Assembly (NCBI RefSeq): GCF_040907265.1
Contig: NZ_JBFOHP010000002.1
Span: 2,256,501-2,320,500 of the forward strand
DNA length: 64,000 nucleotides
Direction of reading: 5' to 3'
Origin: Streptomyces sclerotialus
GTDB lineage: Bacteria; Actinomycetota; Actinomycetes; Streptomycetales; Streptomycetaceae
Positions 1 through 9,637 of the stretch are shown one piece after another. The position numbers and the translations under genes are program-made. The notes under the pieces are model-generated. The model saw nothing but the letters and a program-made list of their open reading frames with translations, searched no databases and was not told the origin of the DNA. How positions within the stretch are numbered: position 1 is the first letter of the stretch; each line of letters begins with the position of its first letter.

Positions 1-1157
<1,157 letters not shown>

Positions 1158-2147
1158 TCAGCCGACCATGCCCTCGGCGAGGTCATCGGCGAGATTGGAT
1201 TCGGTACCGGGGATGCCGAGATCCTGCGCACGCTTGTCGGCCATCGCGAGCAGCCGGCGGATCCGGCCCGCGACCGCGTCCTTGGTCAGCGGCGGGTCGG
1301 CGAGCGCGCCCAGCTCCTCCAGGGAGGCCTGCTTGTGCTCCATCCGCAGCCGACCGGCCGCCGCGAGGTGCTCCGGCACCTCCTCGCCGAGGATCTCCAG
1401 CGCGCGCTGCACACGGGCGCCCGCGGCGACCGCGGCCCGCGCCGAGCGGCGGAGGTTGGCGTCGTCGAAGTTGGCGAGGCGGTTGGCGGTGGCCCGCACC
1501 TCGCGGCGCATTCTGCGCTCCTCCCAGGCCAGCACCGACTCGTGCGCGCCGAGCCGGGTCAACAGCGCGCCGATCGCGTCACCGTCACGGACCACCACCC
1601 GGTCCACGCCGCGCACCTCGCGGGCCTTCGCCGCGATGCCGAGCCGACGGGCCGCGCCGACCAGCGCGAGCGCCGCCTCCGGGCCCGGGCAGGTCACCTC
1701 CAGCGAGGAGGAGCGGCCGGGCTCGGTGAGCGAGCCGTGCGCCAGGAAGGCGCCGCGCCAGGCGGCCTCCGCGTCGCAGGTGGCCCCCGAGACCACCTGC
1801 GGAGGCAGGCCGCGGATGGGCCGGCCACGGCCGTCGACCAGGCCGGTCTGGCGCGCGAGCTGGTCGCCGCCGGCCACCACCCGGACGACGTACCGGCTGC
1901 CGCGGCGCAGTCCGCCCGGGGCCATCACCACCAGGTCCGAGGAGTGTCCGAAGATCTCCAGGATGTCCTTGCGGAGCCGCCGGGCCGCGATGCCCGTGTC
2001 CAGCTCGGCCTCGATCACGATCCGCCCGCTGACCAGGTGCAACCCGCCCGCGAACCGAAGGATCGACGAGACCTCCGACTTCCGGCAGCAGGTCCGGGTG
2101 ACGGGGAGCCGGGAGATTTCGTCCTTCACCGCTGCCGTCATCGCCAT
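1158..2147 (-). CDS. whiA: Sporulation regulator / DNA-binding protein WhiA
   Basis: WhiA is the transcription factor that, with WhiB, switches Streptomyces aerial hyphae into sporulation septation (ftsZ, ftsK and others). The 329-residue product has the family layout: an N-terminal region related to LAGLIDADG endonucleases without the catalytic acids, then a C-terminal helix-turn-helix near residues 280-315. The ATG at 2147 has GGAAGGAT six bases upstream and overlaps the end of yvcK by 10 bases. A second in-frame ATG at 2141 would give an ATGA overlap with the yvcK stop but sits farther from the SD. Last gene of the uvrC-rapZ-yvcK-whiA run, so translation is probably coupled to yvcK. Confidence 0.97.
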   Translation of the reverse strand: MAMTAAVKDEISRLPVTRTCCRKSEVSSILRFAGGLHLVSGRIVIEAELDTGIAARRLRKDILEIFGHSSDLVVMAPGGLRRGSRYVVRVVAGGDQLARQTGLVDGRGRPIRGLPPQVVSGATCDAEAAWRGAFLAHGSLTEPGRSSSLEVTCPGPEAALALVGAARRLGIAAKAREVRGVDRVVVRDGDAIGALLTRLGAHESVLAWEERRMRREVRATANRLANFDDANLRRSARAAVAAGARVQRALEILGEEVPEHLAAAGRLRMEHKQASLEELGALADPPLTKDAVAGRIRRLLAMADKRAQDLGIPGTESNLADDLAEGMVG

Positions 2148-3193
2148 GGGCCGATCCTTCCATGCATCCGAAAAATACGGTCGTACGCGGCGGCCAGCAG
2201 CTCGGGGTCGTGCCGAGGGGAGCCGCCCCCGGGCTTCGCCTGGGTGGCTCCCCCTTGAGCGGCCACGGCCGCCAGCTCGACCTCGCTGCCGAACAGCTCC
2301 TTGGCCACTCCGGTCAGACCGTCCCGGTCGGGCACGGCGTCCTGATCGGCCAGCACCACGTCGAAGGCGAGTTTAGGGGCGTGTCGGGCCAAAACCTCCA
2401 AATGACGCTGCGGGGAAAACCCGTCCGTCTCCCCCGGCTGGGGTGCGAGGTTCAACGAGAGAACCTTACGTGCCTTGGTCTCCTCCAGCGCCTCGCACAG
2501 CTGTGGCACCAGCAGATGCGGGATCACGGAGGAGAACCAGGACCCGGGGCCGAGCACCACCCAGTCGGCGTCCCGGACCGCCTCGACGGCCTCCGGGACG
2601 GCCGGCGGGGCCTCGGGGACGACGTGCACGGACTGCACCTCGCCGGGGGTGAGCGCGACCGTGGCCTGGCCACGGACGGTGGAGATCTCGTCCGGCCGGT
2701 CCGTGTCGTGGCCCTTGACCAGGGCCTGGAGCTCCAGCGGTACGGCGGACATCGGGAGCACCCGGCCGTGTGCGCCCAGCAGCTTGCCGACCAGGTCGAG
2801 CGCCTGGACGTGGTCACCCAGCTGTTCCCACAGGGCGACGATCAGGAGATTTCCCACGGCGTGGTCGTGCAGCTCGCCGCCGCTGATGAAGCGGTGCTGG
2901 ATGACCCGGGCCCAGGTCTGGCCCCAGTCGTCGTCGCCGCACAGCGCCGCGAGGGCCTTGCGCAGGTCGCCGGGGGGCAGGACGCCCAGCTCGTCGCGGA
3001 GCCGGCCGCTGGAGCCGCCGTCGTCGGCGACGGTGACCACGGCGGTCAGGTCGCGCGTGATGCGGCGCAGCGCGGCGAGCGAGGCGGACAGGCCCATGCC
3101 GCCGCCCAGAGCGACGACCTTCGGGGTGGCACCCTTCGTGCTGCCCCGTACGAGCCGGCGTACGCGGCGCATCCGGGGCGTGCGGCTGGTCAC
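2138..3193 (-). CDS. yvcK: YvcK/CofD-like UDP-GlcNAc-binding regulator
   Basis: YvcK-family proteins bind UDP-N-acetylglucosamine and act in central carbon and cell-wall precursor control; they are related to the 2-phospholactate transferase CofD. The 351-residue product has the glycine-rich nucleotide-binding motif [11 protein letters not shown] near residues 25-36, followed by a conserved [12 protein letters not shown] segment. The GTG start at 3193 overlaps the rapZ stop as GTGA, the sign of translational coupling. The rapZ-yvcK-whiA order is conserved from Firmicutes to actinobacteria. Family assignment is firm; the precise role in this organism is inferred from homologues. Confidence 0.93.
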   Translation of the reverse strand: MTSRTPRMRRVRRLVRGSTKGATPKVVALGGGMGLSASLAALRRITRDLTAVVTVADDGGSSGRLRDELGVLPPGDLRKALAALCGDDDWGQTWARVIQHRFISGGELHDHAVGNLLIVALWEQLGDHVQALDLVGKLLGAHGRVLPMSAVPLELQALVKGHDTDRPDEISTVRGQATVALTPGEVQSVHVVPEAPPAVPEAVEAVRDADWVVLGPGSWFSSVIPHLLVPQLCEALEETKARKVLSLNLAPQPGETDGFSPQRHLEVLARHAPKLAFDVVLADQDAVPDRDGLTGVAKELFGSEVELAAVAAQGGATQAKPGGGSPRHDPELLAAAYDRIFRMHGRIGPWR

Positions 3194-4137
3194 TCGCGCC
3201 CCATGTCCCGGTGGACGACGACCGTCTCGACTCCTTCGGAGACCAGGCGGCGGGCGAGCTTCTCCGACATGGCGACGCTGCGGTGCTTGCCGCCCGTACA
3301 GCCGACCGCGATGGTCACGTACCGCTTGCCCTCGCGGCGGTACCCCTCGGCGACGATGCGCAGCAGCTCGGCGTAGCCGTCCAGGAACTCCTTGGACCCG
3401 GGCTGGCTGAAGACGTAGTTGGACACCTCTTCGTTCAGCCCCGTGTACGGGCGCAGCTCCGGGACCCAGTGCGGGTTCGGGATGAAGCGGCAGTCCACCA
3501 CGAGGTCGGCGTCGACCGGCAGGCCGTACTTGAAGCCGAAGGACATCACCGTGGCCCGCAGCTCGGGAACCTCCTCGCCGGCGAACTGGGCGTCCATCTT
3601 GGCGCGCAGCTCGTGGACGTTCAGGCTGGAGGTGTCGATCACCAGGTCGGCATCGCCGCGCAGCTCGCGCAGCAGGTCGCGCTCGGCGGCGATGCCGTCG
3701 ACGATCCGGCCGTCGCCCTGCAGCGGATGCGGGCGGCGCACCGACTCGAAGCGGCGGACCAGGGCCTCGTCGGAGGACTCCAGGAAGACGATCCGGCGCT
3801 TGACGTGCGCGGCGTCCAGCGCGGCCAGGGACTCCTTGAGGTTGTCGAAGAAGCGGCGGCCGCGGACGTCGACGACCACCGCGATACGGGCGACGTTGCC
3901 CTGGGAGCGGGCGCCGAGGTCGACCATCGGCGGGATGAGCTCGGGCGGGATGTTGTCGACCACGAACCAGCCCAGGTCCTCCAGGCACTTCGCGGCCGTG
4001 CTCCGCCCGGCCCCCGACATCCCGGAGATGATCACCAGCTCGGGGATCGCGGGGCTGCGGTCCTGGTCGTCGCGGATCGGCGCCGCACTCGGCGCGCCTT
4101 CTCTCTCGGTCTGCTGCTCGGGGCTGCTGTCGCTCAT
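3190..4137 (-). CDS. rapZ: RapZ/YvcJ family nucleotide-binding protein
   Basis: P-loop protein of the RapZ (RNase adapter, YvcJ, UPF0042) family. In enterobacteria RapZ senses glucosamine-6-phosphate and steers RNase E to a small RNA; in actinobacteria the target is not established, so only nucleotide and small-RNA-linked signalling can be inferred. The 315-residue protein has a Walker A motif GMSGAGRS at residues 39-46 and the conserved C-terminal block with [12 protein letters not shown], typical of the family. The ATG start overlaps the uvrC stop as ATGA. A charged, Ser/Glu-rich N-terminal leader of about 30 residues precedes the P-loop domain. Confidence 0.93.
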   Translation of the reverse strand: MSDSSPEQQTEREGAPSAAPIRDDQDRSPAIPELVIISGMSGAGRSTAAKCLEDLGWFVVDNIPPELIPPMVDLGARSQGNVARIAVVVDVRGRRFFDNLKESLAALDAAHVKRRIVFLESSDEALVRRFESVRRPHPLQGDGRIVDGIAAERDLLRELRGDADLVIDTSSLNVHELRAKMDAQFAGEEVPELRATVMSFGFKYGLPVDADLVVDCRFIPNPHWVPELRPYTGLNEEVSNYVFSQPGSKEFLDGYAELLRIVAEGYRREGKRYVTIAVGCTGGKHRSVAMSEKLARRLVSEGVETVVVHRDMGRE

Positions 4138-6230
4138 CGTTCCTGTCCCTGTTCCGAAGGCAGCGCAGCTTGCGGTGCCCCCTCATCTTCAATGATCTCT
4201 CCGGTGGCGGTGTTCACCGCCGGGGCGGCCGGAGCGGCCTGGGCCAGGGTCGCCGCGACGGTCTCGGCGGTCTTGCGGCCGACGCCGGGCACCTCGCAGA
4301 TCTCCTCGATCGTCGCGGCCCTGAGTTTCTTCAGGGACCCGAAGTGCTTCAGGAGGGCCTGGCGGCGACTCTCGCCGAGGCCCGGCACGGTGTCCAGGGG
4401 GCCGGCCGTCAGCCGCTTGCCGCGCTTGTTGCGCTGGTAGGCGATGGCGAAGCGGTGCGCCTCGTCACGGACGCGCTGGAGGATGTACAGCCCCTCGCTC
4501 GTCCGGGGCAGTACGACCGGGTCCTCCTCGCCGGGCAGCCAGACCTCCTCCAGGCGCTTGGCCAGCCCGCAGACCGCGACGTCGTCGATGCCCAGCTCGT
4601 CCAGGGCCCGCTGCGCCGCGGCGACCTGCGGCCGGCCGCCGTCGACGACCACCAGCTGCGGCGGGTACGCGAAGCGCTTGGGGCGGCCCTCCTCGTCCTT
4701 CGGGCCCGGCGCGGGCCCGGAGAGGTCGCCCGGCTCCGGTACGGGCCCGGAGAGGTCCGCGGGACCCGGCGCGGGCCCGGAGACCGGTCCGCCGGTGTCC
4801 GGTCCGGCCTCCTCCCACTCGCCGGTCCGCTGCTTCTCCGCCAGGTACCGCTTGAAGCGGCGGGAGATCACCTCGTGCATCGACCGGACGTCGTCCTGGC
4901 CGGCGAAGGACTTGATCTGGAAGCGCCGGTACTCGCTCTTGCGGGCCAGCCCGTCCTCGAAGACGACCATGGACGCCACCACGTCGTCGCCCTGGAGGTG
5001 GGAGATGTCGAAGCACTCGATGCGCAGCGGCACCGAGTCCAGGTCCAGCGCCTCGGCGATCTCCTCCAGCGCCCGGGAGCGGGTCGTCAGGTCCGAGGCG
5101 CGCTTGGTCTTGTGCAGCGCGAGGGCCTGCTGGGCGTTGCGCTGGACCGTGGCCATCAGGTCCTTCTTGTCGCCGCGCTGCGGGATGCGCAGCGAGACGT
5201 TCGCCCCGCGGCGCTCGGACAGCCACTGCTGGACCGGCTCGACGGGGTCGGGCAGCGCCGGGACCAGGACCTCCTTGGGCACGGCGTCGCCGCGCTCCTC
5301 GCCGTAGAGCTGCTGGAGGGCGTGCTCCACGAGGGCCGCGGTGTCGACGTTCTCGACCTTGTCGGTGACCCAGCCGCGCTGGCCGCGCACCCGGCCGCCG
5401 CGCACGTGGAAGATCTGGACCGCGGCCTCCAGCTCGTCCTCGGCGAGCGCGATGAGGTCGGCGTCCGTGGCGTCGGCGAGCACCACGGCGTTCTTCTCCA
5501 TGGCGCGCTTGAGCGCCTCTATGTCGTCGCGCAGCCGGGCCGCTCTCTCGTACTCCATCTCCTCGGCGGCCTCGGCCATCAGCCGCTCCAGGCGGCGGAT
5601 GTACGCGCCCGTGCGGCCCGCCATGAAGTCGCAGAACTCCTCGGCCAGTTCGCGGTGCTCCTCGGCCGAGACCCGGTCGACGCAGGGCGCCGAGCACTTG
5701 CCGATGTAGCCCAGCAGGCAGGGGCGGCCGATCTGGCGGGAGCGCTTGAAGACCCCGGCGGAGCAGGTGCGGACGGGGAAGACCCGCAGCATCAGGTCGA
5801 CGGTCTCGCGGATGGCCCAGGCGTGCGCGTACGGACCGAAGTAGCGCACGCCCTTCTTCTTGGCGCCGCGCATGACCTGGACCCGCGGGAACTCCTCGTC
5901 GAGGGTGACCGCGAGGTACGGGTAGCTCTTGTCGTCGCGGTACTTGACGTTGAACCGCGGGTCGAACTCCTTGATCCAGCTGTACTCCAGCTGGAGCGCC
6001 TCGACCTCGGTGGAGACGACGGTCCACTCCACGGCCGCCGCGGTGGTGACCATCGTGCGCGTACGCGGATGGAGGTTGGCCAGGTCCTGGAAGTAGTTCG
6101 ACAGGCGCTGGCGCAGGCTCTTGGCCTTGCCGACGTAGATCACCCGTCGGTGCTCGTCCCGGAACTTGTAGACCCCCGGCGAGTCGGGGATCTGTCCCGG
6201 CTTGGGTCGATAGCTGCTGGGGTCTGCCAT
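4134..6230 (-). CDS. uvrC: Excinuclease ABC subunit C
   Basis: UvrC makes both incisions flanking a DNA lesion in the UvrABC nucleotide excision repair complex. The 698-residue product shows the GIY-YIG nuclease domain at the N-terminus (SPGVYKFRD, then [14 protein letters not shown]), a UVR motif near residues 205-245, the RNase H-like 5' nuclease domain ([12 protein letters not shown]), and C-terminal helix-hairpin-helix repeats ([18 protein letters not shown]). Within the nuclease half, about residues 474-510, lies a Gly/Pro-rich insertion with repeated SGPAPGP-type units. The ATG at 6230 sits 7 bases after a damage-inducible -10 box, so I chose it over upstream codons. First gene of the operon running to whiA. 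Confidence 0.97.
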   Translation of the reverse strand: MADPSSYRPKPGQIPDSPGVYKFRDEHRRVIYVGKAKSLRQRLSNYFQDLANLHPRTRTMVTTAAAVEWTVVSTEVEALQLEYSWIKEFDPRFNVKYRDDKSYPYLAVTLDEEFPRVQVMRGAKKKGVRYFGPYAHAWAIRETVDLMLRVFPVRTCSAGVFKRSRQIGRPCLLGYIGKCSAPCVDRVSAEEHRELAEEFCDFMAGRTGAYIRRLERLMAEAAEEMEYERAARLRDDIEALKRAMEKNAVVLADATDADLIALAEDELEAAVQIFHVRGGRVRGQRGWVTDKVENVDTAALVEHALQQLYGEERGDAVPKEVLVPALPDPVEPVQQWLSERRGANVSLRIPQRGDKKDLMATVQRNAQQALALHKTKRASDLTTRSRALEEIAEALDLDSVPLRIECFDISHLQGDDVVASMVVFEDGLARKSEYRRFQIKSFAGQDDVRSMHEVISRRFKRYLAEKQRTGEWEEAGPDTGGPVSGPAPGPADLSGPVPEPGDLSGPAPGPKDEEGRPKRFAYPPQLVVVDGGRPQVAAAQRALDELGIDDVAVCGLAKRLEEVWLPGEEDPVVLPRTSEGLYILQRVRDEAHRFAIAYQRNKRGKRLTAGPLDTVPGLGESRRQALLKHFGSLKKLRAATIEEICEVPGVGRKTAETVAATLAQAAPAAPAVNTATGEIIEDEGAPQAALPSEQGQER

Positions 6231-6237
6231 GTCCGCC

Positions 6238-6260
6238 ACCCTACTGGTGACCACTGACAA
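6238..6260 (-). promoter_or_regulatory. RecA-NDp/PafBC-type promoter of uvrC
   Basis: Reading the minus strand: TTGTCAGTGGT, six bases, TAGGGT, then seven bases and the uvrC ATG. This matches the actinobacterial LexA-independent DNA-damage promoter (TTGTCAGTGGC-N6-TAGGGT), known to be used by PafBC. The distance from the -10 box to the ATG puts the transcription start on or next to the start codon, predicting a leaderless mRNA; there is no proper SD. Confidence 0.85.
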
Positions 6261-6299
6261 CCCGGGCACAGGTGAGCACACCGGCCGGCGCATGTGGAG

Positions 6300-6341
6300 G
6301 GCCCCGGCCCGCGGCGGGATGCGTCGCAGGGGGCCGGGGCC
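6300..6341 (-). terminator. Hairpin downstream of the protease/membrane-protein operon
   Basis: An 11-bp perfect inverted repeat (GGCCCCGGCCC at 6300-6310 with its complement at 6331-6341, 20-nt loop) lies between the end of the 6402-7872 operon and the uvrC promoter. It has no T run, which is common for Streptomyces terminators. The function is inferred from position. Confidence 0.5.
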
Positions 6342-6401
6342 GGTACGGGGGTGGCGCCGGAGCCGCTCACGGAAGCCGGTACGGGCGGCTGCCGGGCGCG
6401 G

Positions 6402-7250
6402 TCAGCGGCGCAGACTGCGGGAGACGAGCGCGCCGCCGACGGCCAGCACGACCACGGTGCCCAGCGCGGTCAGCACCGCGACGAGCGGCCCGCTGTCCCC
6501 GGTGGTGGCCGCCGCGACCGGCTGGGCTGCCGGCGCCGCGGCCGGACGGTCCGCAGCGGCGCCGGAGGCCCCGGTGGTCTTCCCGTAGCCGCCGGCCTCC
6601 CCGCGCCGGTCGTACGCCGAGCCGGGGAGCTTGTCGCCGTACGCGGCGTGCACCCGCTTCTGGTACGCGGCGACCGTCGTCCCGGACGCGCCGACCGCCC
6701 GCTTCGCGTCCGCGTCCAGCGGCAGGACGCGGTCCCCGCGCTGGGCGTACCAGGCGTCGATCTGCGGCTCGCGGAAGAGCGTGCCGCCCACGGCCCTGGC
6801 CTTGGCCGCGTACGCCGTCTCGTCGGCGCCGGTGGCGATGTTCACCACCCGCCAGGCGTCCGCGCCCCGCGGCCGTACGGTCCACACCGACGCCTCCCGG
6901 CCGTCGGTGGAGACGGCCTTGCTGGCGAGGAAGCCGAGCTTCGCGACCGGGGCGCCGGAGCGGCCGCGCACGAAGTCCGGCGACAGCACGTAGACGGGTA
7001 CGGTGGCGCCTTCGATGCGCGGCGCTGCCGCCTTGACGCCCGCCTTGCCGTCGCGGGCGAAGAAGCGCGCGAGGGTCTCCAGCGTGTCCGGCGCGGTAGC
7101 CGCCTCGTGGGCCGCGGCCACGCTCGCCGCGGCCGGCGCCCTGGGCGGTGCGGGGGTGTCGGCGGCCAGGGCGGCCTGCGGCGCGAGGGCGGCGAGTGCG
7201 GTGGCCAGCGCCGCGGTGACGGCGCCCCGCTTCACGTTCCGGTGCGTCAT
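6402..7250 (-). CDS. Secreted protein with C-terminal membrane anchor, partner of the adjacent protease
   Basis: I do not recognise a named family. The 282-residue protein starts with a Sec signal peptide (charged MTHRNVKRG, hydrophobic core, cleavage near ALA-A at residues 28-30). It has an Ala-rich extracytoplasmic domain and ends in an Ala/Pro-rich linker and one hydrophobic segment (about residues 253-275) followed by SRSLRR, so it is probably tethered to the outer face of the membrane. It starts 4 bases after the stop of the upstream papain-like protease gene and must be cotranscribed with it. The pairing suggests a substrate, docking or propeptide-like partner, which is inference only. 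Confidence 0.8.
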   Translation of the reverse strand: MTHRNVKRGAVTAALATALAALAPQAALAADTPAPPRAPAAASVAAAHEAATAPDTLETLARFFARDGKAGVKAAAPRIEGATVPVYVLSPDFVRGRSGAPVAKLGFLASKAVSTDGREASVWTVRPRGADAWRVVNIATGADETAYAAKARAVGGTLFREPQIDAWYAQRGDRVLPLDADAKRAVGASGTTVAAYQKRVHAAYGDKLPGSAYDRRGEAGGYGKTTGASGAAADRPAAAPAAQPVAAATTGDSGPLVAVLTALGTVVVLAVGGALVSRSLRR

Positions 7251-7254
7251 CGCC

Positions 7255-7872
7255 TCAGGCTCCGATCCGGTAGAGGGAGTGCGTCCAGGAGAACTCGCTG
7301 CCGTTGACGTAGTAGCGGTAATCGCCCCAGTTGTAGCGGTTGTTGTCGGGCCAGGGGTCGCCCCAGTACACCCAGTTGTCCGCGGTGTCGAAGCCGTACA
7401 GGACGTGCATGTGGCCGCCCCCGGAGGACCACCGGATGCGGGTCTCCACGGGCCTGTTGGCGTTGATCTCGCTCTGTACGGTGCTGTACTTCAGGTAGCC
7501 GCTGACGTAGCTGCCGGGGTTGATGCCGGCCCAGTCGAGGCCGTTCTGCACGTCTCCCAGCGTGGCCTGGCTGTTGGGACAGGTGGTGCCTTGCTGCCGC
7601 CCGAAGGAGGCGTTGCAGAACTGGTTCTGGCTGTAGTTCCGGCCGAACCAGGCGGCGATGGTGTTGCCGGAGGCCGCCCAGCACCAGTTGCTGTTCTGCT
7701 GGGCCTGCATCGTGATGTTCAGCTTCTTGCTGCCGAGCGCGGTGTCGGGGGCGGCCGTCGCCGTCGCGGCGGGGAAGCCGGTGAGGACGGCGGCGACGGC
7801 CGCGATCAGGGGCCATCTGCGGCGCGTTGCGCGGGTACGGCACGAGCGTGTGCGGCGGGACGGGCGGTGCAT
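7255..7872 (-). CDS. Secreted papain-like cysteine protease (AvrRpt2/C39-like)
   Basis: A 205-residue exported protease of the papain-like clan. An Arg-rich n-region and hydrophobic stretch (residues 20-40, ending ATATA-AP) form a signal peptide. The catalytic Cys is in QQNSNWCWAASG (Cys64), the His in SGGGHMHVLYGFD (His154), and the Asp in WGDPWP (Asp172), in the order and spacing of the Papain_like_cys_pep/AvrRpt2 group. Two further cysteines (Cys86, Cys98) could form a disulphide. First gene of a two-gene operon with the membrane-anchored protein 4 bases downstream. Substrate unknown. Confidence 0.85.
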   Translation of the reverse strand: MHRPSRRTRSCRTRATRRRWPLIAAVAAVLTGFPAATATAAPDTALGSKKLNITMQAQQNSNWCWAASGNTIAAWFGRNYSQNQFCNASFGRQQGTTCPNSQATLGDVQNGLDWAGINPGSYVSGYLKYSTVQSEINANRPVETRIRWSSGGGHMHVLYGFDTADNWVYWGDPWPDNNRYNWGDYRYYVNGSEFSWTHSLYRIGA

Positions 7873-8076
7873 GGCGGTCCTCCCGAGGGGGGTGGGAAGA
7901 GGGAGAGGAACGCATCCGGATGATGCTGAGGAGCATCAGGTGTTGTCCGGGGCAGGTCAACACGCTTCAATGCGAGATGACGCGGGGGTGTGGACGGACG
8001 GGCCCTGATGTGAACGTCCCCTGCCCGGCGATCTGCGAGGAACGGACAGCGCCAGCGGGACGTGTGAACTCCGGTT

Positions 8077-8088
8077 GTGAACGTTCAC
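8077..8088. promoter_or_regulatory. Palindromic operator candidate GTGAACGTTCAC
   Basis: A perfect 12-bp palindrome 22 bases before the start codon of the downstream HTH-like gene. The half-site TGTGAAC occurs three times in the same direction, at 8009-8015, 8063-8069 and 8076-8082. This looks like an autoregulatory site, but the link to the adjacent protein is inferred. Confidence 0.5.
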
Positions 8089-8110
8089 CCCGCGCACCGG
8101 AGGGTTGGCA

Positions 8111-9049
8111 ATGGCACAGGACACCGCCGCATCGGACGGGCTGGCGCAGGTGCTGCGCACCGGGCCGTTCCACCTGGCCCTCCGGGTCGCGCTCGCCGAA
8201 CGCGGGCTCGCCCTGCACCGCGTGCAGTACAAGCTCGCGCAGCGCGGCATCAAGGTCGGCGTCACCAGCCTCAGTTACTGGCAGCAGGGCGCCCGCCGCC
8301 CGCAGCGCCCCGAGTCGCTGCGCGCGGTGACCGCGCTGGAAGAGGTGCTGGAGCTGCCGGACGGCGCGCTGACCCGGCTGCTGGAGTCGCAGACCCCGGT
8401 GTACCCGGACGTGGAGCGCCCCACGGGCCGGTCGTACCGCACCCTGACCGAGGACTCCGAGGTGGTGCGCAAACTCCTCGCCGACCTGGGCGCCCCCACG
8501 GACGGCGGGCTGCACACCGTGGGGCAGTCGGAGCGGGTACGCATCGGCGCGCGGCGCGAGCTGCTGGACCGCGAGTCGCAGCACGTGGTGCGCGCGCACC
8601 GGGACGGCATCGACCGGTACGTCGCCATCCACTGCGGCGACGAGGGCGCCGACCCGGCCCGGATGGCCGTCCGGGCCACGGAGAACTGCCGGGTGGGCCG
8701 GGTGCGGTACGTCCCCGAAGCGCCGCTCGTGGTCGCCGAGCTGCTCTTCGACACCCGGCTGCGGGCCGGCGACACGTACGTCTTCTCCTACGGGTTCCGC
8801 GACGGCACCGCCGGCGAGAGCACGGAGTACCTGCGCGGCTTCCCCTTCCCCGGCGGGCAGTACGTCCTCCAGGTCCGCTTCGACGAGGCGGCGCTCCCCG
8901 TACGCTGCGGCCGCTTCGCCCAGGCGACGACGGCCGCGCCCCGTACGGCCCGCCAGGACCTGACCCTCACGGGTCAGCACCGCGCCGTCCACCTGGTCGA
9001 CCAGTCGGTACGCCCGGGCCTGCTCGGCATCGAATGGGACTGGGGCTGA
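8111..9049 (+). CDS. HTH-like DNA-binding protein with C-terminal sensor-like domain
   Basis: A 312-residue protein common in streptomycetes without an experimentally assigned role, as far as I know. Residues about 20-75 resemble an XRE-type helix-turn-helix (ALAERGLALHRVQYKLAQRG, then SLSYWQQGARRPQRPES). The rest is a beta-rich region that may bind a ligand or partner. The ATG at 8111 has GGAGGG six bases upstream and is preferred over the TTG at 8105. The palindrome just upstream fits autoregulation. It is divergent from the secreted protease operon, so it could regulate that operon as well. Confidence 0.75.
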   Translation: MAQDTAASDGLAQVLRTGPFHLALRVALAERGLALHRVQYKLAQRGIKVGVTSLSYWQQGARRPQRPESLRAVTALEEVLELPDGALTRLLESQTPVYPDVERPTGRSYRTLTEDSEVVRKLLADLGAPTDGGLHTVGQSERVRIGARRELLDRESQHVVRAHRDGIDRYVAIHCGDEGADPARMAVRATENCRVGRVRYVPEAPLVVAELLFDTRLRAGDTYVFSYGFRDGTAGESTEYLRGFPFPGGQYVLQVRFDEAALPVRCGRFAQATTAAPRTARQDLTLTGQHRAVHLVDQSVRPGLLGIEWDWG

Positions 9050-9135
9050 GCCCTTCGGGGCGGGCGCGGCCTTCGGGTGCTGCGGGCCACGCCTTCGGGA
9101 CGCGTGCGGCTCAGCCCTTCGGGGCGGGCGCGGGC

Positions 9136-9564
9136 TCAACCCGCGATCAGCTTGCCGCCCTCGACCTTCACCGGCACCTCTTCCAGCGGCGTGGTCGCCG
9201 GGCCGTGCACCGGCTTGCCGGTGGCCACGTCGAACCGGCTCCCGTGCAACGGGCAGGTCGCCACTTCCTTGTCGAGCGCGTTCAGGACCGCGCCCGCGTG
9301 CGTGCACACCGAGCTGAAGCACTTGAACTCGCCCTTCGCAGGCTGCGAGACGACCAGCTTCTCCTCGGGGTAGAGCTTGGCGCCGCCCACCGGTACGTCG
9401 GCGGCGGCGCCCAGCTCCGTCTCCTGGGTGGGCGCCTTCGGGACCGAGCCCGACCCCGACCCCGACCCCGAGCCGCCCGTGGAGCACGCGGCGGCGCCGA
9501 CGCACGCGATGCCCGCGAGCGCGGCCCCTCGCAGCACGGTACGGCGGTGGAGGGGCTCACTCAT
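9136..9564 (-). CDS. Rieske (2Fe-2S) lipoprotein
   Basis: A small exported iron-sulphur protein of 142 residues. The N-terminus has a twin-arginine-like motif (HRRTVLRG, residues 6-13) and a lipobox-like GAAAC with Cys27, followed by a Gly/Ser-repeat linker. It is therefore probably folded in the cytosol, exported by Tat and lipid-anchored. The Rieske ligands are CTHAG (Cys87, His89) and CPLHGS (Cys104, His107). I chose the ATG at 9564 because AGGAG lies 8 bases upstream; the ATG at 9570 is too close. Electron partner unknown; it stands alone here. Confidence 0.9.
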   Translation of the reverse strand: MSEPLHRRTVLRGAALAGIACVGAAACSTGGSGSGSGSGSVPKAPTQETELGAAADVPVGGAKLYPEEKLVVSQPAKGEFKCFSSVCTHAGAVLNALDKEVATCPLHGSRFDVATGKPVHGPATTPLEEVPVKVEGGKLIAG

Positions 9565-9637
9565 GGTCATGACTCCTGCGTTCCGAAGGCGGGATGCCTC
9601 CCCCGGGGTGCGCGCCCCTCACGGGACGCGCGCGCTC

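Noticed and set aside
9047..9133. Two copies of a 24-bp GC-rich direct repeat (GCCCTTCGGGGCGGGCGCGG) after the HTH-like gene
   Set aside because: Short, only two copies in a convergent gap; probably part of a GC-rich terminator region with nothing further to support a function.
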